A stretch of DNA of 64,000 nucleotides. Source: Pseudarthrobacter sp. W1I19. GTDB lineage: Bacteria > Actinomycetota > Actinomycetes > Actinomycetales > Micrococcaceae. The position numbers were made by a program, and so were the translations under genes. The stretch is taken from contig NZ_JAUSZR010000001.1 in assembly GCF_030817835.1 (NCBI RefSeq), positions 434,001 to 498,000 on the forward strand, read 5' to 3'. Of the stretch, positions 46,170-54,280 are shown one piece after another. Each line of letters begins with the position of its first letter. The stretch's first letter is position 1. Below the pieces are notes generated by a model that ran no database searches, was not told where the DNA came from, and saw nothing but the letters and a program-made list of their open reading frames with translations.

Positions 46170-46199
46170 GGACGACGGCGGGAGGTCCCGCCGTCGACC
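46170..46199. terminator. Terminator hairpin, ACGACGGCGGG family
   Basis: GGACGACGGCGGGA pairs with TCCCGCCGTCGACC (one A-A mismatch, GG loop). It is shorter than the copies at 11465 and 19178 and lacks a clear U-tract. It separates the amidohydrolase from the MpaB-like gene. Confidence 0.7.
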
Positions 46200-46230
46200 G
46201 CGTTCTGGGGGAGTCCGGTACCCTGTTGAA

Positions 46231-47049
46231 ATGGTGCGAGGAATGGCCGAGTACGGCGCAGAAGGCATCCTGCTCGCCGGCGCGGGACGGGCCCTCCTCC
46301 TGCAGCTTGCCGATCCGGCGGTTGGCCGGGGCGTTGACGAGCACAGCACCTTCGTGGGCCGGCCGGTCAGCAGGCTCAAAGGCACCCTCACGTACGTCTA
46401 CGCCATTGTCTACGGCACCGACGAACAGGTGAATGAGGTCCGCCGCAGAGTGAACCGGGCCCACGTTCCGGTCCGCAAGGACGACACCGAAACTTCACCG
46501 GGCTACAACGCCTTCGATCCCGAACTGCAGCTCTGGGTGGTGGCCACGCTTTACGACACTGCGATCACCGTCATCGAGAAGATCTACGGCCCTCTCGACG
46601 ACGAATCGGCCGATGCCATGTACCAGGACTATGCGCGGATCGGCACAGCCCTGCAGCTTCCGCCCGGGATGTGGCCCGCGGACCGGGAAGCGTTCGGCCG
46701 CTACTGGGACGCGCGGATCTCCACGCTGCATGCGGAGGGCGGCGGCGTGCACGTGGGCCGCGGGTTGCTGTACCCGAAGCACACCGCGCTTTGGTACCGC
46801 GCCATCATGCCGTCAGCCCGGTTCCTCACCGCGGGCCTCCTCCCGGATCAGCTCCGCCAGGACTTCGGCCTGCCCTGGAGCGGCCGCCGGGAACGCCGCT
46901 TCAACCGCACCATGCGGGTCCTGTCCGTTGCCTACCCGAAGGTCCCGCGGCGCATCCGGCACTGGTTCAAGGACTACTGCCTGAACAGCCTGGATGCCGA
47001 CATCCGCGCCAACAGCCAGGCCGGCAAGCGTCAGGGAGTTCGTGCGTAG
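46231..47049 (+). CDS. MpaB/rubber-oxygenase-like protein (DUF2236)
   Basis: The 272-residue protein has the DUF2236 layout: GAEGILLAGAGRALLLQLADPAVGRGV near the N-terminus, an Arg/His block (VRRRVNRAHVPVR), then YNAFDPELQLWVVATLYDTA and the later AMYQDYARIGTAL. Characterised relatives are haem proteins (latex-clearing protein, MpaB), but for most bacterial members the reaction is unknown. ATG 46231 or 46243 may start it. Overlaps the DUF817 gene by eight bases, suggesting coupled expression. Confidence 0.8.
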   Translation: MVRGMAEYGAEGILLAGAGRALLLQLADPAVGRGVDEHSTFVGRPVSRLKGTLTYVYAIVYGTDEQVNEVRRRVNRAHVPVRKDDTETSPGYNAFDPELQLWVVATLYDTAITVIEKIYGPLDDESADAMYQDYARIGTALQLPPGMWPADREAFGRYWDARISTLHAEGGGVHVGRGLLYPKHTALWYRAIMPSARFLTAGLLPDQLRQDFGLPWSGRRERRFNRTMRVLSVAYPKVPRRIRHWFKDYCLNSLDADIRANSQAGKRQGVRA

Positions 47050-47941
47050 TTCCACCTCCGTTGAGAAGCGCCTGGACGATCGCGCGCGCCGCTTCCTGGA
47101 CAGCGCACCGGCCAGCCGCATCCGCCCCAAGCTCACCGAGTTCGTGGTCTTTGGCCTCAAGCAGGGCTGGGCCTGCATCTTCGGGGCGGCCCTCCTGGCG
47201 GTGCTGATGGGAGCACGGCTCTGGTACCCGGACGGTGCCGCACTGGCCAGGAACGATTTCCTGACGCTGGCCGCCGTCGCCATCCAGGTCCTGATGGTCG
47301 TGTTCAAACTGGAGACCCTCCGGGAACTGCGGGTCATCATCCTGTTCCACCTGGTGGGTACGGTGATGGAGCTGTTCAAGACCGACGTCGGCTCCTGGTC
47401 CTATGAAGCGGAGGGCGTCCTGCGGATCGGCGCGGTCCCGCTCTTCAGCGGGTTTATGTATGCAGCGGTGGGCTCGTACATGGTCCGCGTCTACCGGCTC
47501 TTCGACCTTCGCTTCGCCAATTACCCGCCGCGGTGGATCACGGCCATCGTGGCCGCCGCCATCTACGCGAACTTCTTCAGCCACCGCTACATCTGGGACC
47601 TGCGCTGGGTGCTGCTTGCCGCCGTCGTCATCGTCTTTGGCCGGTGCGTGATGCACTTCCGCGTGTTCCGGAAGCACCACCGGATGCCGCTGGTTATCGC
47701 GTTCCTGCTGGTGGCGCTGTTCATCTGGATCGCCGAGAACATCGCCACCTGGTCCGGCGCCTGGCTGTACCCCAGCCAGGTGGACGGCTGGCATCCGGTG
47801 TCGCTGGACAAGCTGGTGTCCTGGTTCCTGCTGATGATCATCTCCGTGGTGCTGGTGGCCTGGGTCTACAAACCCCAGCCGCCGGACAGTGGGGAAGGGC
47901 GGGAGGAATCCGCCGAACAGCAAGGTAAGGTTGCTTACTAA
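47042..47941 (+). CDS. DUF817-family membrane protein
   Basis: The 299-residue protein has about seven to eight hydrophobic segments. Conserved-looking polar motifs within them, such as GTVMELFKTDVGSWSYEAEG and ENIATWSGAWLYPSQ, with RYIWDLRW, fit DUF817, a family of unknown function. GTG 47042 after GGGAG is chosen; the frame is open a further 48 nt. It overlaps the preceding gene and is followed by the PAP2 gene 32 nt later. Confidence 0.8.
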   Translation: MRSSTSVEKRLDDRARRFLDSAPASRIRPKLTEFVVFGLKQGWACIFGAALLAVLMGARLWYPDGAALARNDFLTLAAVAIQVLMVVFKLETLRELRVIILFHLVGTVMELFKTDVGSWSYEAEGVLRIGAVPLFSGFMYAAVGSYMVRVYRLFDLRFANYPPRWITAIVAAAIYANFFSHRYIWDLRWVLLAAVVIVFGRCVMHFRVFRKHHRMPLVIAFLLVALFIWIAENIATWSGAWLYPSQVDGWHPVSLDKLVSWFLLMIISVVLVAWVYKPQPPDSGEGREESAEQQGKVAY

Positions 47942-47973
47942 TTCCTTATCTGCCGTTCGGGAGGGCCCAGGAA

Positions 47974-48780
47974 ATGGTTGCAGGCAAAAATCCGGCGGAG
48001 ACCGGCGTCGCCGGTGAAGTCCAGCAGGACCGCTTTGTTGGAGGACAGGACCTCACCAGGTGGGATACCACGCCGGGCCGGCTCCTGGCCTCGGTGGTCA
48101 AGCGGATCAGCAGCCTTCTAGGCTCGCACGCCGCGCTGGTGCTCACCCTGGCCGTTGGTGCGGCGCTGGCCGTTACGCTGGCGTCAGTCTTCGCCCAGGT
48201 GTACGAGTCCGTAGTCGAAGCAGACGGCGTGGCCGGGCTGGACCACCCGGTCCTGGATGGCGCCAAAACACTGCGTTCCCCAACCCTGAACCTCCTGATC
48301 ACCGCTTACACGGATGTGGGCGGCACCATCGGAATGCCCGTGCTGGCCCTGGCCGTTATGGTCCTGCTTGCATGGCGGCGAAAGTCCTTGACCCCCGTCA
48401 TCCTGATGCTCGTTGCCGGGCTCGGTTCGCTGTTGATGACCATCGCCGGCAAGGAACTGGTGGGCAGGACCCGGCCGGACCTGGCGGACGCGGTGCCGCC
48501 TTACGAATACTCGGCCTCATTTCCCAGCGGCCATTCGCTGAATTCGGTGGTCATCGCAGGAATTGTGGCGTACCTGATCATCCTTCGTCTCAAGTCTGCC
48601 CGCGCCCTCACCGCGGCGGGCGCGGCAGTCTTCGCTGCCACCATGGGGCTCAGCCGGGTGTACCTCGGGCACCACTGGCTCACGGACGTGCTGGGAGCAT
48701 GGGCGCTGGGCGCCGCCTGGTTGTCGCTGGTCATCACCGCCCACCGCCTCTACCTCACCACCCGCGTACACCCGGCCTGA
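47974..48780 (+). CDS. PAP2-family membrane phosphatase
   Basis: The 268-residue integral membrane protein has the three phosphatase motifs: KELVGRTRP (160-168), FPSGH (183-187) and SRVYLGHHWLTDV (227-239), with His187 and His233/234 as expected catalytic residues facing the outside. It would hydrolyse lipid phosphates such as undecaprenyl pyrophosphate or phosphatidic acid. About 45 hydrophilic residues precede the first helix. ATG 47974 has GGAAATG-type weak SD (AGGAAA overlap); an alternative GTG start is not evident. Confidence 0.88.
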   Translation: MVAGKNPAETGVAGEVQQDRFVGGQDLTRWDTTPGRLLASVVKRISSLLGSHAALVLTLAVGAALAVTLASVFAQVYESVVEADGVAGLDHPVLDGAKTLRSPTLNLLITAYTDVGGTIGMPVLALAVMVLLAWRRKSLTPVILMLVAGLGSLLMTIAGKELVGRTRPDLADAVPPYEYSASFPSGHSLNSVVIAGIVAYLIILRLKSARALTAAGAAVFAATMGLSRVYLGHHWLTDVLGAWALGAAWLSLVITAHRLYLTTRVHPA

Positions 48781-48790
48781 TCAGCTTCAG

Positions 48791-48838
48791 CGGGCGGACC
48801 GGACGACGGCGGGAGCTTCCCGCGCCGTCCGGCCCGCC
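48791..48838. terminator. Terminator between PAP2 and aldo/keto reductase genes
   Basis: GGACGACGGCGGGA pairs imperfectly with TCCCGCGCCGTCC, extended by GGGCGGACC/GGCCCGCC outside. It belongs to the same ACGACGGCGGG hairpin family and serves two convergent genes. Confidence 0.75.
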
Positions 48839-48874
48839 GGCATCCCTGCAGCCAGCACTCCAGCCAGCGCCGGT

Positions 48875-49906
48875 TCAGCGGCTGCGGCGCCGCAGCAACG
48901 GGTCCGTCAGCGACGGCGGCCGGTAGCCGGCGTCGGCCTGGTTCAGTGTGGTGCCCGGCGGGACGATCTCGTCAATCCGGTCCAGCACGTCCTTTGACAG
49001 GCTCACCTTGTCCGCGCCCAGTGCCCCTTCGAGGTGCTCCAGCGTGCGCGGACCGATGATCGCGGATGTAACGGCCGGGTGCTCCAGCACAAAGCCGAGC
49101 GCCAGATGGATCAGGGACAGGCCCGCCTGGTCGGCGAGTTCGGTCAGCTCCAGTACCGCCCGGGTCTTGCGGGCATTTTCCGACGACGACGGGTCATGCC
49201 GCTCCGGCTGCCGCGCGGCGCGGCTGGAGGTGGCATGGGCGCCGTCAGGCCTGATCCTGCCGGACAGCCACCCGCCGGCCAGCGGACTCCACGGCAGCAC
49301 ACCGAGCCGGTGCTTGCGGGCCAGCGGCAGCACTTCGCGTTCAATGCCGCGGGCCAGGATGGAGTAGGGCGGTTGCTCCGTGACCGGGCGCTCGCGGTGG
49401 CGTTCCCGGGCCACGTACTGGGCCTCCACGATCTGCCCCGGCTCGAACGTGGACGTGCCGATGTACCGGATCTTGCCCTGCCGCACCAGGTCAGTGAGCG
49501 CCCCGAGGGTCTCGTCGATGTCCGTGTCCGGTTCCGGCCGGTGCACCTGGTAGAGGTCGATCCAGTCGGTCTGCAGCCGGCGCAGGCTGTCCTCCACCTC
49601 GCGGATGATCCACCGGCGCGAGTTTCCCGCCTGGTTCACGTCCTCGCCGAGGCGGCCGTGGACCTTGGTGGCCAGCACCACCTCGTCCCGGCGGCCCTTC
49701 AGCGCCTTGCCCACGATGACCTCGGACTCGCCCTGGGAGTAGACGTCCGCGGTGTCCACCAGGTTGATGCCGGAATCCAGGGCGCGGTGGATGATGCGGA
49801 TGGAATCCTCGTGATCCGGGTTGCCGATGGCGCCGAACATCATGGTGCCCAGGGTCAGCGGGCTGACTTTGAGGCCGGTGGATCCCAGGTTGCGGTAGTC
49901 GGTCAT
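48875..49906 (-). CDS. Aldo/keto reductase
   Basis: The 343-residue TIM-barrel oxidoreductase has the AKR tetrad in context: Asp and Tyr in NLVDTADVYSQGESE, Lys in VVLATKVHGRL and His in DLYQVHRPEP; the NADP-binding GPRTLEHLEGAL is at the C-terminus. It is the last gene of the organosulfur-type operon, its start overlapping the upstream monooxygenase stop by four bases. It may reduce an aldehyde released by desulfonation, which is inference. Confidence 0.9.
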   Translation of the reverse strand: MTDYRNLGSTGLKVSPLTLGTMMFGAIGNPDHEDSIRIIHRALDSGINLVDTADVYSQGESEVIVGKALKGRRDEVVLATKVHGRLGEDVNQAGNSRRWIIREVEDSLRRLQTDWIDLYQVHRPEPDTDIDETLGALTDLVRQGKIRYIGTSTFEPGQIVEAQYVARERHRERPVTEQPPYSILARGIEREVLPLARKHRLGVLPWSPLAGGWLSGRIRPDGAHATSSRAARQPERHDPSSSENARKTRAVLELTELADQAGLSLIHLALGFVLEHPAVTSAIIGPRTLEHLEGALGADKVSLSKDVLDRIDEIVPPGTTLNQADAGYRPPSLTDPLLRRRSR

Positions 49907-51252
49907 GCGGATGCTCCCAGTAGTTGCTTGCTGCGTTGGTTCTGGCTGTATTGGCTTTGCGGCCGGTCCAGGCCGAAGTGCTCGCGCAGGGTCCGGCCCG
50001 TGTACTCGGTGCGGAAGAGTCCGCGGGACTGCAGGATGGGCACCACTTCGTCGGCGAAGGCCTCGAACCCGCCGGGCAGCCAGGGCGGCATGATGTTGAA
50101 TCCGTCCGCTGCGCCGTCCTCGAACCAGCGCTGGATCTCGTCCGCCACTTGCACCGGAGTTCCGGCGAAGACGTAATGCCCGCGGGCCCCGGCGAAGCGG
50201 TGCAGCACCTGCCGCACGGTCAGGTTCTCGCGGCGGATGATGTCCAGGACCAGCTGGCTGCGGCTGCCGGCCTTGCCTGCCGAGGCCAGCAGTTCCGGCG
50301 GAAAGGCCTCGTCCAGTTTCACCCCGTCCAGGTCAACGCCCAGCAGCTTGCGCATGATCCCCAGCCCGTACTCCGGCTGGGTGAGCTCGTCGAACTCCTG
50401 CTTCAGCGCCCGCGCCTCCGCCTCAGTCGAGCCCAGGTAGGGGCTGATGCCGGGCAGGATCAGGAGTTGTTCCGGGTCCCGGCCGTTCGCCGCGGCCTGC
50501 GCCTTGATGTCGGCATAAAACCCCTGCGCGCTCTGCAGGGTCTGGTGGGCCGTAAAGACAGCTTCGGCGTGCTGGACCGCGAAGGCCTTGCCGTCCGCCG
50601 AGGAGCCGGCCTGCACAAACACCGGCCGGCCCTGCGGGGAGCGCGGGGTGTTCAGCGCGCCCTCCACCCGGAAGTATTCGCCCTCATGCTGAATGGAATG
50701 GATCCGGGACGTGTCGGCGAAAAGCCCGCTGTCGGCGTCGGCTATCACCGCGCCGTCCTCCCAGCTGTCCCACAGCTTGCCCGCCACCCGGACAAACTCA
50801 TCCGCGCGGGCGTAACGCTCGGCGTGCGGCGGGTGCTCATCCAGCCCGAAGTTCCGGGCCGCGCGTTCGGCGCCGGTAGTCACGATGTTCCAGCCCGCGC
50901 GGCCGTTGCTGAGATGGTCCAGCGACGCGAACAGCCGGGCCGCGTTGTACGGCTCCAGGTAGGTGGTGCTGGCGGTGCCGATCAGGCCGATCCGTTCGGT
51001 GGCGACGGCGATCGCGGACAACCAGGTGAACGGCTCGATCCGGAATCTGGTGGCATACTGCACGTTGTTCTCCAGCGCGGGACCGTCAGCATAGAACACC
51101 GCATCCAGTTTGGCGGCTTCCGCGCGCTGGGCCAGCTCCTGGTAGAAGCGGATGTCCAGCAGCCGGTCTGTCTGGGATTTCGGGTGCCGCCACGCGGCCT
51201 CGTGGTGCCCGCCAGGGTAGATGAACAGGTTGAGTTTGAGCTGCCGGCCCAT
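49903..51252 (-). CDS. LLM-class flavin-dependent monooxygenase (NtaA/SnaA/DszA family), copy 2
   Basis: The 449-residue protein is a two-component FMNH2-dependent monooxygenase: LNLFIYPGGHHEAAWRHP at the N-terminus, FYADGPAL, TERIGLIGTASTTYLEPYNAAR, SNGRAGWNIVTT and VFVQAGSSADGKAFA are hallmarks. It is clearly homologous throughout to the next protein upstream, so the pair arose by duplication. Members oxidise sulfonates, sulfones, dibenzothiophene sulfone, nitrilotriacetate or EDTA. The stop/start overlap with both neighbours by 1-4 bases. Confidence 0.92.
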   Translation of the reverse strand: MGRQLKLNLFIYPGGHHEAAWRHPKSQTDRLLDIRFYQELAQRAEAAKLDAVFYADGPALENNVQYATRFRIEPFTWLSAIAVATERIGLIGTASTTYLEPYNAARLFASLDHLSNGRAGWNIVTTGAERAARNFGLDEHPPHAERYARADEFVRVAGKLWDSWEDGAVIADADSGLFADTSRIHSIQHEGEYFRVEGALNTPRSPQGRPVFVQAGSSADGKAFAVQHAEAVFTAHQTLQSAQGFYADIKAQAAANGRDPEQLLILPGISPYLGSTEAEARALKQEFDELTQPEYGLGIMRKLLGVDLDGVKLDEAFPPELLASAGKAGSRSQLVLDIIRRENLTVRQVLHRFAGARGHYVFAGTPVQVADEIQRWFEDGAADGFNIMPPWLPGGFEAFADEVVPILQSRGLFRTEYTGRTLREHFGLDRPQSQYSQNQRSKQLLGASA

Positions 51253-52631
51253 CAGAACGCCGCACCGATCGAGGCCAGCTCCGGTGCAACATCACCGGCG
51301 AAGCGGTTGTCCGGGCGCTTCAGGCCGTAGTGTTCCCGCAGGGTGGTACCGGTGTAGTCGGTGCGGAAAAGGCCACGCGCCTGGAGGATGGGCACCACCT
51401 GGTCCACAAACGTCTCCAGCCCCGAGGGCAGCACCGGCGGCATGATGTTGAAGCCGTCCGCCGCGCCGCCGTCGAACCATTCCTGGATGGCGTCCGCCAC
51501 CTGCACCGGCGTCCCGGTGAACGTGCGGTGCCCGCGCCCGCCGCCCAGGCGGCCGATCAGCTGGCGGACCGTCAGCTGTTCGCGGCGGGCGAGCTGGACG
51601 ATCAGGGTGTAGCGGCTCTTGGCGCCCTCGATCTCGTCCTCGCTGGGCAGGTCCTCCGGCAGTTGGCGGTCCAAAGGCAGGTCCTCCGGAGCCACGCGCA
51701 GGGTCTTTGCCAGCTGGATCCGGGCGTACTCGGGCTTGATCAGCCGGTCCAGTTCCCGCTCCAGCTCCAGCGCTTCCTCCTCGGTGGCGCCGATGACGGG
51801 CACGATGCCCGGGAGGATCTTGATGGTTTCGGGGTCGCGGCCGGCCGCAGCGGTACGGGACTTGAGGTCGCGGTAGAACTCCCGGGCGTCGGCGAGGGTC
51901 TGGTGGGCGGTGAAGACGGCGTCGGCGTACCGGGCCGCGAGGTCCTTGCCGTCCTCGGACGATCCGGCCTGGACAATCAGCGGGTGGCCCTGCGGCGAGC
52001 GGGGCACGTTGAGGGGGCCGCGGACCTTGAAGTGCTTGCCCTCGTGGTCGATCACACGGATCTTTTCCCCGTCACCCCACACGCCCTCGGCCTTGTCCGC
52101 AAGCACGGCATCGTCCTGCCAGCTGTCCCACAGCTTCTGTGCCACCTCGATGAACTCTGCGGCACGTTCGTACCGGACTGCGTGGGCGGGCTGGTCGTCC
52201 ACCCCAAAGTTCCGCGCCGCGTCGGGGCCAGCGGTGGTGACCACGTTCCAGCCTGCGCGGCCGCCGCTGACCCAGTCCACCGAGGCGAAGCGGCGGGCCA
52301 AGTTGAACGGTTCGTTGTAGGTGGTGGAGGCCGTGGCGATCAACCCGATGCGTTCAGTGGCGCCGGCGATGGCGGTCAGCAGCACTGTGGGCTCGAGTTT
52401 GCCGGCCGGCCGGCGGCCCACCTCGCCGAACAGGACGGGAGAGTCGGCGAAGAAGATGGAGTCCAGTTTGCCGCGTTCGGCCGTGCGGGCCAGCTGCTTG
52501 TAGTGCTCGATGTCGGTGCTGGACTGCGGGTCGCTTTCGGGCAGCCGCCACGATGCTTCGTGGTGGCCGGTGCTCATGAGGAAGGCGTTGAGGTGGAGCT
52601 TGCGGTTTTGGGAAAGGTTTTCGGAAGTCAT
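51252..52631 (-). CDS. LLM-class flavin-dependent monooxygenase (NtaA/SnaA/DszA family), copy 1
   Basis: The 459-residue paralogue of the preceding gene product: LHLNAFLMSTGHHEASWRLP, FFADSPVL, GATERIGLIATASTTYNEPF, GGRAGWNVVTTAG and LIVQAGSSEDGKDLA. It needs reduced FMN from a separate reductase, which is not encoded in this operon. It lies 22 nt downstream of the SsuB-like gene. The C-terminal LRARGLFRTDYTG segment ahead of LREHYGL is shared almost word for word with copy 2. Confidence 0.92.
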   Translation of the reverse strand: MTSENLSQNRKLHLNAFLMSTGHHEASWRLPESDPQSSTDIEHYKQLARTAERGKLDSIFFADSPVLFGEVGRRPAGKLEPTVLLTAIAGATERIGLIATASTTYNEPFNLARRFASVDWVSGGRAGWNVVTTAGPDAARNFGVDDQPAHAVRYERAAEFIEVAQKLWDSWQDDAVLADKAEGVWGDGEKIRVIDHEGKHFKVRGPLNVPRSPQGHPLIVQAGSSEDGKDLAARYADAVFTAHQTLADAREFYRDLKSRTAAAGRDPETIKILPGIVPVIGATEEEALELERELDRLIKPEYARIQLAKTLRVAPEDLPLDRQLPEDLPSEDEIEGAKSRYTLIVQLARREQLTVRQLIGRLGGGRGHRTFTGTPVQVADAIQEWFDGGAADGFNIMPPVLPSGLETFVDQVVPILQARGLFRTDYTGTTLREHYGLKRPDNRFAGDVAPELASIGAAF

Positions 52632-52652
52632 GGAGTGGTCCTTTGGGTAGGT

Positions 52653-53441
52653 TCAGTGGGAAGCGGCGACGACGCCGAGGTCGGTGAGCAGTTCGCGGCG
52701 CAGGGTTTCGTGTCCGGCAGCGTCGGTGGCAGTCCCGACCTCCGGTGAAACCGTGCGGATGGTGGCCACGTGGCCCCTGTCCAGCACCACGATCCGGTCG
52801 GCCAGGGAGATGGCCTCGTCCACGTCGTGGGTGACCAGCAGGACGGCGGGCCGGTGGGCGGCCACCAGGTCACGCAGCAGCCCGTGCATCTTGATCCGGG
52901 TGAGGGCATCGAGGGCGCCGAAAGGTTCGTCCGCCAGCAGCAGCTGCGGTTCACGGACCAGCGACCGGGCCAGTGCCACGCGCTGCTGTTCACCGCCGGA
53001 CAGTTCGTGCGGCCAGGACTTTTCGCGGCCGGCGAGCCCCACTTCGGCGAGGGCCTTGCGCGCCCGGGCCTCGGCGTCGTGCTCCCGCAGACCCAGGGTG
53101 ACGTTACCCAGCACCGTGTCCCACGGCAGGAGCCGGGAGTCCTGGAACACCACGGAGACCCGCTCGGGGACGCTGATGACGCCGCTGCCGCGCACATCGT
53201 GGTCCAGCCCGGCGAGTGCCCGCAGCAGCGTGCTCTTGCCGCAGCCGCTGGGGCCGAGGAGGGCCACGAATTCGCCCGGTGCAATGTCCAGGTCCACGCC
53301 GTTCAGGACGCCTTTGGGCCCAAAGCTGCGGATCAGGTTCCGGACGGAAACTGCGGTGACGTCGCCGGAAGCGGGCCTGCCGGCAGGGTTGACGACGGCG
53401 GATGTTGCGACGGCGGTCAGCCCGCCAAGGTGCGTTGCCAC
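52653..53441 (-). CDS. Aliphatic sulfonate-type ABC transporter ATPase (SsuB-like)
   Basis: The 262-residue ATPase has Walker A GPSGCGKST (63-71), signature LSGGEQQRVALARSLV, Walker B LLLADEPFGALDA and VTHDVDEA. The short length and sequence resemble SsuB/TauB. GTG 53441 overlaps the permease gene by 25 nt and follows AAAGG; the longer open frame overlaps the permease and is not coding. Confidence 0.9.
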   Translation of the reverse strand: MATHLGGLTAVATSAVVNPAGRPASGDVTAVSVRNLIRSFGPKGVLNGVDLDIAPGEFVALLGPSGCGKSTLLRALAGLDHDVRGSGVISVPERVSVVFQDSRLLPWDTVLGNVTLGLREHDAEARARKALAEVGLAGREKSWPHELSGGEQQRVALARSLVREPQLLLADEPFGALDALTRIKMHGLLRDLVAAHRPAVLLVTHDVDEAISLADRIVVLDRGHVATIRTVSPEVGTATDAAGHETLRRELLTDLGVVAASH

Positions 53442-54280
53442 GAGAGGGCCTTTCGTTCGATGAGGCGGACGGCGCCGTCGGAGATCAGGCCGAGAATGCC
53501 GTAGACGGCCAGTCCGAGGACGATGATGTTGGTTTGGCCGTAGGTGCGGGCGAGCTCCATCATGTAGCCGATGCCGCTGGTGGCGTTGATCTGTTCCACC
53601 ACCACCAGGGACACCCAGGCGCCGGTGACGGCGAAGCGCAGGCCCAGGAAGAAGCCGGGCAGGGCGCCGGGGAGGACCACCTTGCGGATGAACGCCGCCC
53701 GGCTCAGGCCCACGGTCTGGGCGAGCTCCACGTAGCGCAGGTCGATGCCGCGCAGTCCGGCATGGGTCTGCAGGTAGATGGGGACGAAAACGCCGAGGGT
53801 GATGGTGAGGACCTTCATGGTCTCGTCGATGCCGAACCACAGGATGAGGAGCGGGATCAGGGCGAGGCCGGGGATGGCGCGCTTGATCTGCACCGGCCCG
53901 TCGATGAGCGCCTCACCCACGCGGCTCAGCCCCGACACGAGGGCGAGCAGGGCGCCGACCACTATGCCGAAGAAGAGCCCCAGGCCTGCCCGCTGGGCTG
54001 AGATGGCGAGGTTTTCCTGGAGCCGGCCGTCGGCGAGGAGCTCACCGGCGGTGGCCACCACAGTCCAGGGTTCGGAGAGGATCCTCGGGTCCAGCAGGCC
54101 GGTGGCCGAGGAGACGGTCCAGAGCGACAGCAGGGCGCCGGGGCCGAGCAGCCAGGCCAGCCGCCGGCGGCGTCCCGGTCCCAGCCGCCTGCCGGCGGGC
54201 CGGATATCGTCCCGCGCCGTGAGCGCCGGATCCAGGTGGGGTTCGACGGCCGGCCGTTCCAGCACGGTAGCGGCGCTCAT
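53417..54280 (-). CDS. Aliphatic sulfonate-type ABC transporter permease (SsuC-like)
   Basis: The 287-residue permease has six membrane segments after a hydrophilic, Arg-rich N-terminus. The EAA loop region (LRYVELAQTVGLSRAAFIRK) and GLRFAVTGAWVSLVVVEQIN are typical of SsuC/TauC. Its start overlaps the binding-protein stop by four bases and its end overlaps the ATPase gene. Confidence 0.92.
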   Translation of the reverse strand: MSAATVLERPAVEPHLDPALTARDDIRPAGRRLGPGRRRRLAWLLGPGALLSLWTVSSATGLLDPRILSEPWTVVATAGELLADGRLQENLAISAQRAGLGLFFGIVVGALLALVSGLSRVGEALIDGPVQIKRAIPGLALIPLLILWFGIDETMKVLTITLGVFVPIYLQTHAGLRGIDLRYVELAQTVGLSRAAFIRKVVLPGALPGFFLGLRFAVTGAWVSLVVVEQINATSGIGYMMELARTYGQTNIIVLGLAVYGILGLISDGAVRLIERKALSWQRTLAG

